A stretch of DNA of 7,377 nt from an uncultured Candidatus Saccharibacteria bacterium (GTDB lineage: Bacteria; Patescibacteriota; Saccharimonadia; Saccharimonadales; Saccharimonadaceae): assembly GCA_938046495.1 (NCBI GenBank), contig CALIXG010000110.1, positions 1 to 7,377 of the forward strand, read 5' to 3'. Shown here piece after piece: positions 1-5,975 of the stretch (the stretch's first letter is position 1; each line of letters opens with the position of its first letter). A model generated the notes under the pieces. The model was not told the DNA's origin and made no database searches. It saw nothing but the letters and a program-made list of their open reading frames with translations. The translations under genes and the position numbers were made by a program.

Positions 1-2
1 CG

Positions 3-1079
3 GGGACGCGGAGCTGCGAGTGGCGTCACACGTGCTTCCTCGGCTGTTACGCGATCGAAGACGTCTACGGAGAGCTTCAGGACGTCTTCGACGACGACGG
101 CGCCCGCACACCCCGCGCTGCCGGGACCGGGGCTTGCGCGGTCGTCGAACTCGACGGTTCCGGGCGTCTCCGGCCGCAGGCCGTGGGCCTGTCCGCCGCG
201 CTGTGGAGCGTCGGCCGGGCGAAGGACCCCGGCTGCGACGACCCCACGTGGCTTCTGGGATTCCACCGTGCCGAGCGGGCCTTCGCGGAAGGGGTGGCGG
301 AGTTCGAGGCCGCCCGGGCGGCGTCCGGGGCGGACCCGGAGGGCGGTCCGCACGGCGACGTCCCGTCCTCCCTGCCCCTCGATGCGGACGGGCTGGGACG
401 GCTCGTCGCCCTGGCGCACAAGGCGGCGGGCGTCCAGGGCATCCCCCGGCTGGCCGCGCAGGCGGTGCGCATCGAGACGAGGAGGGTCGCCGTGGACGCG
501 GACGGCCGGGGCCCGGGCGGGCCGTCCGCCTCGACCCTGGTCAACGGCTTCGTCCTGGGCGAGCTGCTCGACGTCCGCGAGAGCCTGGAGGACGACGACA
601 TAGGCGACGCCCTGTGGCAGTTCCTGGCCCCCGCGCGGACGATCAACACGGCGCAGCGAAGCGACGTGCGCGGACACCCCGGGAAGGTCGACGCCCAGCT
701 CTCCGCCGCCCGCATACCGCTCGGCCGCTGGCCGGCGGACCCGGACCGCCACCTCACGCGCGGCCAGCAGTTCGCCGTCAACCAGGCGCTCCTCGACATC
801 GACAAGCACGGCGACCTGTTCGCCGTCAACGGCCCGCAGGAGGCCGAGAGGACGGTGCTGCTCCGGGAGATCGCGGCGGGCAACGTCGTCGAGCGGGCGC
901 GGCGCCTGGCCAGGCTGACCGATCCTCGGAGCGCCTTCACGGGAGGCCCTCTCAGGTGGAGGGACGACGGGGCGGGGCGCACCCGCACGATCCGCCGGCT
1001 CGCGCCCGAGTTGACCGGCTTCGAGATGGTCGTCGTCGGATGGATCATTTTCTTCGTAATTTTGATAGTGGTCTGGTAA
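3..1079 (+). CDS. Superfamily I helicase/AAA-type ATPase, internal fragment (actinobacterial type)
   Basis: The frame is open from the left edge, so the start is missing; a GTG at 183 lies inside the gene and is not the start. The translation resembles the region before and around the P-loop of large actinobacterial superfamily I DNA/RNA helicase-like proteins. Near the left edge it reads CYAIEDVYGELQDVF, then a segment ending in DPTWLLGF, then QQFAVNQALLDI, FAVNGP, GNVVERARRLA and finally LTGFEMVV. In relatives the last block normally continues into an A-S/A-x-N-x-x-A-V-E-N motif. Here it breaks at about 1035 into a hydrophobic tail (VGWIIFFVILIVVW) encoded by AT-rich DNA. The true fragment is about 344 codons, and the helicase core motifs after Walker A are absent. 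The Walker A site (831-857) reads GPQEAERTV instead of the usual GPPGTGKTT, so this copy looks unable to bind ATP normally. Family assignment is from memory of the family; confidence is good for family, low for cellular role. Confidence 0.72.
   Translation, partial: GTRSCEWRHTCFLGCYAIEDVYGELQDVFDDDGARTPRAAGTGACAVVELDGSGRLRPQAVGLSAALWSVGRAKDPGCDDPTWLLGFHRAERAFAEGVAEFEAARAASGADPEGGPHGDVPSSLPLDADGLGRLVALAHKAAGVQGIPRLAAQAVRIETRRVAVDADGRGPGGPSASTLVNGFVLGELLDVRESLEDDDIGDALWQFLAPARTINTAQRSDVRGHPGKVDAQLSAARIPLGRWPADPDRHLTRGQQFAVNQALLDIDKHGDLFAVNGPQEAERTVLLREIAAGNVVERARRLARLTDPRSAFTGGPLRWRDDGAGRTRTIRRLAPELTGFEMVVVGWIIFFVILIVVW
1028..1045. other. Junction between GC-rich actinobacterial-like and AT-richer CPR-like DNA
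   Basis: Composition, codon use and protein similarity change abruptly here. To the left, the helicase frame is intact up to the conserved block ending FEMVV (V codons at 1029-1034). To the right, a minus-strand gene with a good promoter and Shine-Dalgarno runs leftward into the same point. Two convergent genes are therefore both cut mid-frame. The boundary sits in a short GTC repeat (1029-1037), which could be microhomology. No terminal inverted repeats, target duplication, tRNA or integrase is visible that would explain it as an insertion. The simplest reading is an assembly or library chimera. Confidence 0.7.
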
Positions 1080-1196
1080 ATCTTTTTGGAAGGCACCAGA
1101 GTCCCAGGAATCGTTCGTGGTGTCGGGATTATCTCTTTCGGAAACCCAGTTCATTTTACTGTTTGGTTCCCCCGCATTTTGATAAAATTTTGCCAT
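1035..1196 (-). CDS. Hypothetical protein, N-terminal fragment
   Basis: The ATG at 1196-1194 begins MAKFYQNAGEPNSKMNWVSE and continues for about 54 residues before the junction. The start is well supported: AAAAGGAG lies 6 nt upstream, and a -35/-10 pair lies just before that. The visible protein is hydrophilic and rich in Asp, Asn and Glu, with no signal peptide or membrane helix. I do not recognise a family. Beyond about 1040 the same frame stays open antisense through the helicase to the left edge, but that continuation is foreign GC-rich sequence and should not be taken as part of this protein. The gene lies downstream of gltX on the same strand, but a terminator and its own promoter make it a separate transcription unit. 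Confidence 0.6.
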
Positions 1197-1202
1197 AAAC
1201 GA

Positions 1203-1210
1203 CTCCTTTT
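1203..1210 (-). promoter_or_regulatory. Strong Shine-Dalgarno of the hypothetical gene starting at 1196
   Basis: On the minus strand the sequence reads AAAAGGAG TCGTTT ATG. This is a near-perfect match to the 16S anti-SD, with a 6-nt spacer. It fixes the start at 1196. Confidence 0.8.
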
Positions 1211-1215
1211 CTACT

Positions 1216-1244
1216 ATTATGTCAGAGGTGTGAAGGCTTGTAAA
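1216..1244 (-). promoter_or_regulatory. Sigma70-type promoter of the hypothetical gene starting at 1196
   Basis: On the minus strand, TTTACA (1244-1239) is followed by exactly 17 nt and CATAAT (1221-1216). Transcription would begin near 1209, at the edge of the Shine-Dalgarno. The predicted leader is only about 13 nt. It lies directly downstream of the gltX terminator, which fits an independent unit. Confidence 0.65.
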
Positions 1245-1252
1245 GATACACT

Positions 1253-1289
1253 AAGCAAAACCCGTTCACCGAAGCTTGGGGTGAACGGG
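1253..1289 (-). terminator. Rho-independent terminator of gltX
   Basis: There is a perfect 10-bp stem, CCCGTTCACC (1261-1270) with GGTGAACGGG (1280-1289), and a 9-nt loop containing AAGCTT. Read on the minus strand, the stem is followed by TTTTGCTT. It lies about 45 nt after the gltX stop codon. On the plus strand no T-run follows, so it should act on minus-strand transcripts. Confidence 0.85.
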
Positions 1290-1334
1290 CTATTTATAAA
1301 TTGAAGTTTTTGTGGGCTTTATTTTGTGACTATT

Positions 1335-2849
1335 TTAGTCGTGGGAAATCGCGGTATGGACACGATTTAGGCGAGCTAGGGTGCGATTTTTGCCGAGCAC
1401 GCGTAAAGTTTGATGTAGAGCTGGGCTAAACGGTGCAAAACTAACTGCGATACGAATTAAGCTGAAGTATTCAGCAGGTTTTTTGCCGGTGGCGGCAAGA
1501 AGTTCATTGAGCTTGGCTTGAAGATTTTCGTCGGTCCAAGCTTCTTCTTCTTCGACTTCGTTTAGCTTCTCAATGGTGAGTTTAAGTAGATCGCGATATT
1601 CGGTCTCGGAAAGTTTCTTGAGGAATTTATTATTATAAATTAAATCAAGATCAATAGTTGGTTCTTCGAAGAAGTAGGTAGTCATGGTACGGAGATCGGA
1701 AAGGGTTTTCAGACGATCATAAATAATACTGAGCACGGATTTTTTGTACTTGTCGGTCTCTTGATCAGCGGATTCTGGCCAGAAATTGAGTGGTTTGAAG
1801 ACTTGGTAGCGAGAAAAATCTTCGGAGCCAGAAGTGAGGCAGGTTTTAGCGTAAAGCGCGTTAATTCCCTGTTCATCGGCAATTTTACGAATCCATTGAC
1901 CATTCATCCAGAGAATCTTAGTCTCGTCGAAACGGGCGCCGGAGTTTTGAATACGAGAAATTTCAAATTTTTCAATCATTTCATCGATTGAGTAAATTTC
2001 TTGTTCAGTGCCGTCATTCCAACCGAGACAGGCGAGGTAATTTAGCATAGCTTCTGGGAGAAAACCATCATCACGATATTCGGTGACGGATTTGGCGCCA
2101 TCGCGTTTGCCGAGTTTTTTATTGCCGGTAGGAGCGAGAATGTGTGGCATCGAGACGAAAAGATGACGGGGAAGCTCTAGGGCGTCATAGAGGGCTAGAT
2201 AATTCGGTGTACTAGAGAGATACTCGACACCACGGGTGATGTAGGTGATTTTCATTAAAGTGTCATCGACGATGTGGGCAAAATTATAAGTAGGAAGACC
2301 GTCTTTTTTGATCAGGATAATATCATCGAGGACTTCTGGTCCAGTTTGCATGTCACCCATGACTTCGTCGTGCCACTCGTAATGCTTCGGGGTGGTTTTG
2401 AAACGAATTGGCAGGCCTTCACGCCATTCTGGTGGATTGGCTGGGCGATGATTGCGGTAAAGATAAGGAATTTTTTGTTCGTTGTCGAGTTTTCTAAACT
2501 CTTCAATTTTTTCGGAAGGAGTGTCATCAGCATAAGCCAGGCCTTTTTCAAGTAGTTTTTCAGCCCAAGCCAGATAAATATCTTTGCGTTCGGTTTGGTA
2601 ATAAGGCTCATCTGGACCACCCACTATTGGACCTTCGTCCCAGTTTAGTCCGAGCCATTTAAGAGTATCGAAAACTAGTTCGGCGGCACCTTCTACGAAA
2701 CGACTTTGATCAGTGTCTTCAATGCGTAAGATGAACTGACCGTGGTTTTGTCTGGCGATTAGGTATGGATAGATGGCACTACGGACATTGCCGATGTGAA
2801 TGTAGCCGGTAGGGCTGGGTGCAAAACGAGTTCTAATTTCCTTATTCAT
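1335..2849 (-). CDS. gltX: Glutamyl-tRNA synthetase (class Ic)
   Basis: It charges tRNA with glutamate in the cytoplasm using ATP. At 504 aa it is about the usual GluRS length. The first Rossmann half holds the HIGH-type motif (SPTGYIHIGN, residues 12-21). Then come LRIEDTD (41-47) and the block with RGVEYLSSTP (206-215), where GluRS usually has RGEE. The KMSKS-type loop is KLGKR (245-249). The C-terminal half is the helical anticodon-binding domain. The tRNA-acceptor insertion (about residues 104-136) lacks the cysteine cluster of zinc-binding GluRS, so this looks like a zinc-free form. Whether it also charges tRNA-Gln (non-discriminating, paired with GatCAB) cannot be decided here. The ATG at 2849 is chosen because conserved sequence begins by residue 6 and an extended -10 sits 9 nt upstream. 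There is no Shine-Dalgarno, so the mRNA is probably leaderless. Confidence 0.95.
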   Translation of the reverse strand: MNKEIRTRFAPSPTGYIHIGNVRSAIYPYLIARQNHGQFILRIEDTDQSRFVEGAAELVFDTLKWLGLNWDEGPIVGGPDEPYYQTERKDIYLAWAEKLLEKGLAYADDTPSEKIEEFRKLDNEQKIPYLYRNHRPANPPEWREGLPIRFKTTPKHYEWHDEVMGDMQTGPEVLDDIILIKKDGLPTYNFAHIVDDTLMKITYITRGVEYLSSTPNYLALYDALELPRHLFVSMPHILAPTGNKKLGKRDGAKSVTEYRDDGFLPEAMLNYLACLGWNDGTEQEIYSIDEMIEKFEISRIQNSGARFDETKILWMNGQWIRKIADEQGINALYAKTCLTSGSEDFSRYQVFKPLNFWPESADQETDKYKKSVLSIIYDRLKTLSDLRTMTTYFFEEPTIDLDLIYNNKFLKKLSETEYRDLLKLTIEKLNEVEEEEAWTDENLQAKLNELLAATGKKPAEYFSLIRIAVSFAPFSPALHQTLRVLGKNRTLARLNRVHTAISHD

Positions 2850-2858
2850 AATGGCTTA

Positions 2859-2867
2859 ATTATACCA
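2859..2867 (-). promoter_or_regulatory. Extended -10 promoter of gltX, predicted leaderless
   Basis: On the minus strand, TGG-TATAAT is followed by 9 nt (TAAGCCATT) and the gltX ATG. A start about 7 nt after the -10 would leave only 2-3 nt of leader. No purine-rich Shine-Dalgarno is present. The -35 region is the weak, T-rich tail of the preceding terminator, so the TGn extension probably carries recognition. Confidence 0.7.
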
Positions 2868-2876
2868 CTACTGATA

Positions 2877-2910
2877 AGAGAAGAAAAATCTCAGTCTGAA
2901 AGCTGAGATT
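2877..2910 (-). terminator. Rho-independent terminator of the DUF4367-like gene
   Basis: An 8-bp stem, AATCTCAG (2887-2894) with CTGAGATT (2903-2910), encloses an 8-nt loop. On the minus strand it is followed by TTTCTTCTCTT. It lies about 60 nt past the stop at 2972 and immediately before the gltX promoter, separating the two units. Confidence 0.8.
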
Positions 2911-2971
2911 CTGGGTGGATTGAGTTCTTGAACTTTTGGTCGAGAATAGATTTTATTTGATTTGGATATCT

Positions 2972-4210
2972 TTAGAGTGAAGTGATGATGTTTTTTAGCT
3001 GCTTTTTACTGAGACTACCTGAGGTGGTATTGAGCTTATATACAGTTCCGCCATTTACCCAGGCGGCGTTGGATTGATACATGTAGATCGTAAGGCCTTG
3101 TTCACGAATTGTATCATACTGTTCGCCCCAGGTTGGCTTGACGTAGTTATTTAATAAGGCATTGCTATCCCAGGGGAGTTTTTCTTGATCAAGGGTGAAA
3201 CGGGTCTTGTCTGGTCCGACAAATTCAAGAGAAAAAGTATTTTTCTGGAAAGAGGCACCGCTGGCAATAAAATCGCGTGGCACAAAAGATGGATAGGAAG
3301 CACCGTTTTGGGCGGCAGCGACCTTGGCGCTAATGTCTGGCATGCTAAATTTGAGAGTGGCATAGAGTACGCCCATGCAGCAAATCGAGCTGGCAACAGC
3401 AAAGATGAGATGTTTTTTAGAAACCTTTGGTTTTTTAATCATGACTGGGGTAAACTTTGGTTTCGTCTCCTCTTTCATGGCGGACATTAGGGCTTTGGAA
3501 TTTTGACGAGCACGGTTCGTGAGTTTTTTGGCGGAGAAATGCGAGATAGTGTCAGCTTCACGGCGACGTTCGGCAAGAGACTGCAGAGGTGCGATTGTGG
3601 AGCGAGTTTTATGGGCGGTATTAGTAAGAGGCTTGGCGGTAGGGGCGGAAGTCGTGGTTAGCCTGGCTGCTGTAACAGCAGTACTCACTGGGCGAACTGG
3701 AGTTGGCATGGTTACTGGAATGGCTGGCGCAACTGGTGCACCCGGAGCCGTAAAGCTTATCGGGGCAGATGTTGGCTCTGAAATATTGAGGGGACGTGGA
3801 ATGGAAACAGGAGTAGGCTTCGCGACTGGGGATGGTGCAGAAAAATCTAACGGGGCAGAAATTTGGATACGAGAAGTAGCAGGACGAGACTTCGGGACAG
3901 AAGTGGCTTGGGTGTTAGAAGCGGGACGCATAGTTGCACTATTTTTGAGTGATTCGCGAAGTGAATCAAAAGAAATGGTCATTTTTTTCGCGGTTGGGGC
4001 AGGAGCTGGTGTGATGTATGAGGTTGGGGTTGATTGATCTGACATTGCAGGGGTAGCTGGAGTGCGAATGTCTGAGGCGTCGGAAAATTCATCAGAAAAG
4101 ACAATTTTGCGAGGAGCTTTAACGAAATGACGATTAAGGGTGCCAGAGTTTCTAACAGTAATATGGGTGGCACGACTCTGAACGCGCTGGTTCGTTAAAT
4201 TTCTTTCCAT
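2972..4210 (-). CDS. Single-pass membrane protein with disordered cytoplasmic region and DUF4367-like exported domain
   Basis: 412 aa if started at the ATG at 4210. A TTG at 4261 would give 17 more residues but lies inside the -35 element, so it is rejected. A GAGG 4 nt before the ATG supports 4210. Residues 1-40 are basic (SGTLNRHFVKAPRK). Residues about 50-200 are dominated by Pro, Thr, Ser and Ala and should be disordered. A basic segment (about 225-266) leads into one membrane helix (about 267-288), followed by an exported C-terminal domain of about 120 residues. That domain ends with GLTIYMYQSNAAWVNGGTVYKL and SLSKKQLKNIITSL, which resembles the end of DUF4367 domains (exported domains seen next to anti-sigma regions). 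The basic side before the helix predicts an inside N-terminus. Substrate and partners are unknown. It is transcribed divergently from the PEGA gene. Confidence 0.75.
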   Translation of the reverse strand: MERNLTNQRVQSRATHITVRNSGTLNRHFVKAPRKIVFSDEFSDASDIRTPATPAMSDQSTPTSYITPAPAPTAKKMTISFDSLRESLKNSATMRPASNTQATSVPKSRPATSRIQISAPLDFSAPSPVAKPTPVSIPRPLNISEPTSAPISFTAPGAPVAPAIPVTMPTPVRPVSTAVTAARLTTTSAPTAKPLTNTAHKTRSTIAPLQSLAERRREADTISHFSAKKLTNRARQNSKALMSAMKEETKPKFTPVMIKKPKVSKKHLIFAVASSICCMGVLYATLKFSMPDISAKVAAAQNGASYPSFVPRDFIASGASFQKNTFSLEFVGPDKTRFTLDQEKLPWDSNALLNNYVKPTWGEQYDTIREQGLTIYMYQSNAAWVNGGTVYKLNTTSGSLSKKQLKNIITSL

Positions 4211-4214
4211 TTTT

Positions 4215-4218
4215 CCTC
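4215..4218 (-). promoter_or_regulatory. Shine-Dalgarno deciding the start at 4210
   Basis: On the minus strand the sequence reads GCGAGGAAAAATGG, with GAGG 4 nt before the ATG. The alternative TTG at 4261 has no such site and would overlap the promoter. Confidence 0.65.
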
Positions 4219-4232
4219 GCTTATTTTGTTTA

Positions 4233-4261
4233 ATTATAATAATAATACTTATGCAAATCAA
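4233..4261 (-). promoter_or_regulatory. Sigma70-type promoter of the DUF4367-like gene
   Basis: On the minus strand, TTGATT (4261-4256), a 17-nt spacer and TATAAT (4238-4233). Transcription would start near 4227, giving a leader of about 17 nt that carries the Shine-Dalgarno. Confidence 0.75.
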
Positions 4262-4280
4262 TAGTGATTATGTTTGATTT
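4255..4280. repeat. 7-bp inverted repeat in the divergent promoter region
   Basis: AAATCAA (4255-4261) and TTGATTT (4274-4280) are exact inverted copies with a 12-nt spacer. The left arm coincides with the minus-strand -35. The right arm is a TTGATT on the plus strand, 20 nt before the plus-strand -10, longer than the ideal 17. It may be two -35-like elements back to back, an operator shared by the two genes, or chance in AT-rich DNA. Confidence 0.35.
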
Positions 4281-4296
4281 TTTATAGAGGTTGGTG

Positions 4297-4305
4297 TGTT
4301 ATAAT
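4297..4305 (+). promoter_or_regulatory. Extended -10 promoter of the PEGA gene, predicted leaderless
   Basis: TGT-TATAAT followed by 9 nt (GTTGACAAT) and ATG at 4315. The geometry is identical to that of the gltX promoter. A start about 7 nt after the -10 gives a 2-3 nt leader, and no Shine-Dalgarno is present. Confidence 0.7.
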
Positions 4306-4314
4306 GTTGACAAT

Positions 4315-5850
4315 ATGGACTTTGATAAAGAAAAGCGAAATCAATTAATTCGCGTAGTTATAGTAGATGTAATTTCATTCCTTGCTGTGATTTTCATGGT
4401 GTTTATTTTGGTGGCAGTAGTGAAGGGGTGGCGACTAAATCGTAAATTGGAATTTGAGCAATATGGTATGGTACAGGCGGAATCTTTGCCAACAGGCGCA
4501 AAAGTAATTGCGGATGGGCGAGAAATTGCGGAGACTAATATTTCGAAATTACTCTCGGCTGGTGAACATGAAATTGTTTTGAAAAAAGATGGATATGATA
4601 CTTGGAGTAAGAAAATTTCTATTACCGCCGGTAAGCTTTTACGCTTGAAATACCCAAGATTATTTAAGCAGTCCCGTGAAACGGAAGTCCTGGCAACGGA
4701 AAAAGATTTGAGCTTTTTTGAAACGGCGACGAACCACCGTGCGATTTTGTATGGCTTAAAAGAATCGCCGAAGTTTAAATATGTGACGAATTTGGAAGGC
4801 GACATTACGACCTCGGAATTTGATATAACGAGCGTTTCGAGTTTTGTGACAAATGGTAAGTTCACGGGTAGCTTGAAGAAAATTATTTGGAATGAAAATA
4901 GCGAAAAAGCGGTAGTGAATCTAGTTTCGGGTGAGGCTTCAGAGTGGTTGTTGTTGAATTTTAAAGAAGCTACTAAGAGCGTGAATTTAACTAAAGTAAT
5001 CAGTAGTTTTGTCGATAAAGATATCGAAAAAATAGTTCAAGAAAAGAAACTTGAAGCTAAAGAAGCTGAAGATTTTACCAAGACTGAGAAGACAAAAAAT
5101 AGTTATATCATTTCAGAGGTGCAAATTTCTGATGGTCAGGCGACGCGCTTGATGATGCTGATCGATGGGAAGATTCGTGAAGTGAATTTGAACGAAAAAA
5201 TTATCTACGAGACTATAGTGACAGATGTGGCGAAGTTTTCAATGTATGGTTCGGAACTTGCCTTTGTGAAGAAATTAAATGCAGATAAAAAGTTTGTAAT
5301 TAGTATTTTTAAATTGAGGGATACGGGCGAAATTAAGATTGACGAAGTTGATGAATCGGTGGGGCTAAATCAGATTTTCGTGAACCTAACCGAATTTTAT
5401 GGCGAAAAATATCTCAATACGGTAATCGGGCAAAATCTGCGGGTTTACAATACAGATGATTATCCAAATCATGATAGTGAAAATACCAACTTGAATTTGG
5501 CTTTGGAAAAAACTTTGGAGGCGTCGCCGTCAGAATTTTATACTTCCGCAAATGGTGAATTCTTCATGGGGGTGAGCGGCAATAAGGTGATGTTGGTAAA
5601 TTTGGAGCTAATGGAGCTTTTGCAATTCGAGCACCAGAATAATACGATCAGACAATTAGATTATTATTTGATGTTTGATGTGGTGGATGGCAAGATGCAA
5701 GTTTATGATTTTGACCACGATAATCAACGTACGATTTTGGAAAAGGTGGCCGATGGATTCGACGCGGTGATTAATCATAATAACCGTTATCTCTACTATG
5801 TGGGGACGAATGATAGTGGCTTGCAAATTAAACGCGATAAGTTGTTCTAA
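4315..5850 (+). CDS. Membrane-anchored PEGA-domain protein with exported propeller-like region
   Basis: 511 aa from the ATG at 4315. A TTG at 4291 would add 8 residues but places the start before the -10 hexamer, so 4315 is preferred. A short charged N-terminus (MDFDKEKRNQ) precedes one membrane helix (about 13-37). A PEGA domain follows (about 53-112): VQAESLPTGAKVIADG, then LLSAGEHEIVLKKDGYDTWSKKI with the characteristic P-x-G-A and G-x-H-x-V pattern. PEGA domains are small beta-sandwich modules typical of surface proteins. The remaining 390 or so residues are rich in short predicted beta strands (for example GEFFMGVSGNKVMLVNLE and YYLMFDVVDGKMQVYDFD), which suggests a beta-propeller-like fold. 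No enzyme motif, LPXTG signal or C-terminal anchor is seen. It is transcribed alone, ending in its own terminator. The specific role is unknown; a surface or envelope function is inferred. Confidence 0.8.
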   Translation: MDFDKEKRNQLIRVVIVDVISFLAVIFMVFILVAVVKGWRLNRKLEFEQYGMVQAESLPTGAKVIADGREIAETNISKLLSAGEHEIVLKKDGYDTWSKKISITAGKLLRLKYPRLFKQSRETEVLATEKDLSFFETATNHRAILYGLKESPKFKYVTNLEGDITTSEFDITSVSSFVTNGKFTGSLKKIIWNENSEKAVVNLVSGEASEWLLLNFKEATKSVNLTKVISSFVDKDIEKIVQEKKLEAKEAEDFTKTEKTKNSYIISEVQISDGQATRLMMLIDGKIREVNLNEKIIYETIVTDVAKFSMYGSELAFVKKLNADKKFVISIFKLRDTGEIKIDEVDESVGLNQIFVNLTEFYGEKYLNTVIGQNLRVYNTDDYPNHDSENTNLNLALEKTLEASPSEFYTSANGEFFMGVSGNKVMLVNLELMELLQFEHQNNTIRQLDYYLMFDVVDGKMQVYDFDHDNQRTILEKVADGFDAVINHNNRYLYYVGTNDSGLQIKRDKLF

Positions 5851-5858
5851 GAATAAGT

Positions 5859-5889
5859 AAAAATAGACCTGGAGTCAGGTCTATTTTTT
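5859..5889 (+). terminator. Rho-independent terminator of the PEGA gene, probably bidirectional
   Basis: AAAAATAGACCT (5859-5870) pairs perfectly with AGGTCTATTTTT (5877-5888) around a 6-nt loop, with a run of six T. It begins 8 nt after the stop codon. Both strands end in a T-run, so it could also stop read-through from the sortase side. Confidence 0.88.
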
Positions 5890-5937
5890 ATGAAATGGGT
5901 GGGCTCTTTGGGTTTAATTAAATATAATGCTGATGCT

Positions 5938-5966
5938 AAAAATAGACCCGAGGGGATCTATTTTTT
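5938..5966 (-). terminator. Rho-independent terminator of the sortase gene, probably bidirectional
   Basis: AAAAATAGACCC (5938-5949) pairs with GGG-A-TCTATTTTT (5953-5965) with one bulged A and a 3-nt loop. It lies about 10 nt past the sortase stop. Its lower stem matches that of the neighbouring PEGA terminator, AAAAATAGACC in both. Confidence 0.8.
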
Positions 5967-5975
5967 GGTTAGTCT

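Noticed and set aside
1..1034. Continuation of the minus-strand hypothetical gene (start 1196) through the whole GC-rich region without a stop
   Set aside because: Its codons are exact reverse complements of the helicase codons. The lack of TTA, CTA and TCA in a GC-rich gene leaves this frame open by composition alone.
1028..1045. Mobile-element insertion or attachment site at the GC shift
   Set aside because: There are no inverted ends, target duplication, integrase or tRNA, and both genes are merely truncated, which fits a chimera better.
77..1096. 339-residue minus-strand frame in the GC-rich part
   Set aside because: It is an antisense shadow of the helicase gene, with no ribosome site and low-complexity Ser/Arg/Pro content.
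20..1198. 392-residue Arg-rich plus-strand frame across the junction
   Set aside because: It is out of frame with the recognisable helicase translation, has the composition of a GC-rich shadow frame, and its last third reads antisense to the hypothetical gene.
1086..1304. 72-residue plus-strand frame
   Set aside because: It overlaps the promoter, Shine-Dalgarno and start of the minus-strand gene and the gltX terminator, and has no start signals of its own.
3519..4037. 172-residue plus-strand frame rich in Gly, Val and Ala
   Set aside because: It is antisense to the Pro/Thr/Ala-rich part of the DUF4367-like gene, so its composition follows from that.
4211..4261. Start of the DUF4367-like protein at the TTG at 4261 (17 extra residues)
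   Set aside because: It would begin at the -35 hexamer and include the -10. The ATG at 4210 has a Shine-Dalgarno and a well-placed promoter.
5923..5965. TATAAT on the plus strand at 5923-5928 immediately before a hairpin, as a possible tiny RNA gene
   Set aside because: The -35 region is poor, and the product would be about 30 nt consisting of the terminator itself. AT-rich spacer between convergent terminators explains it.
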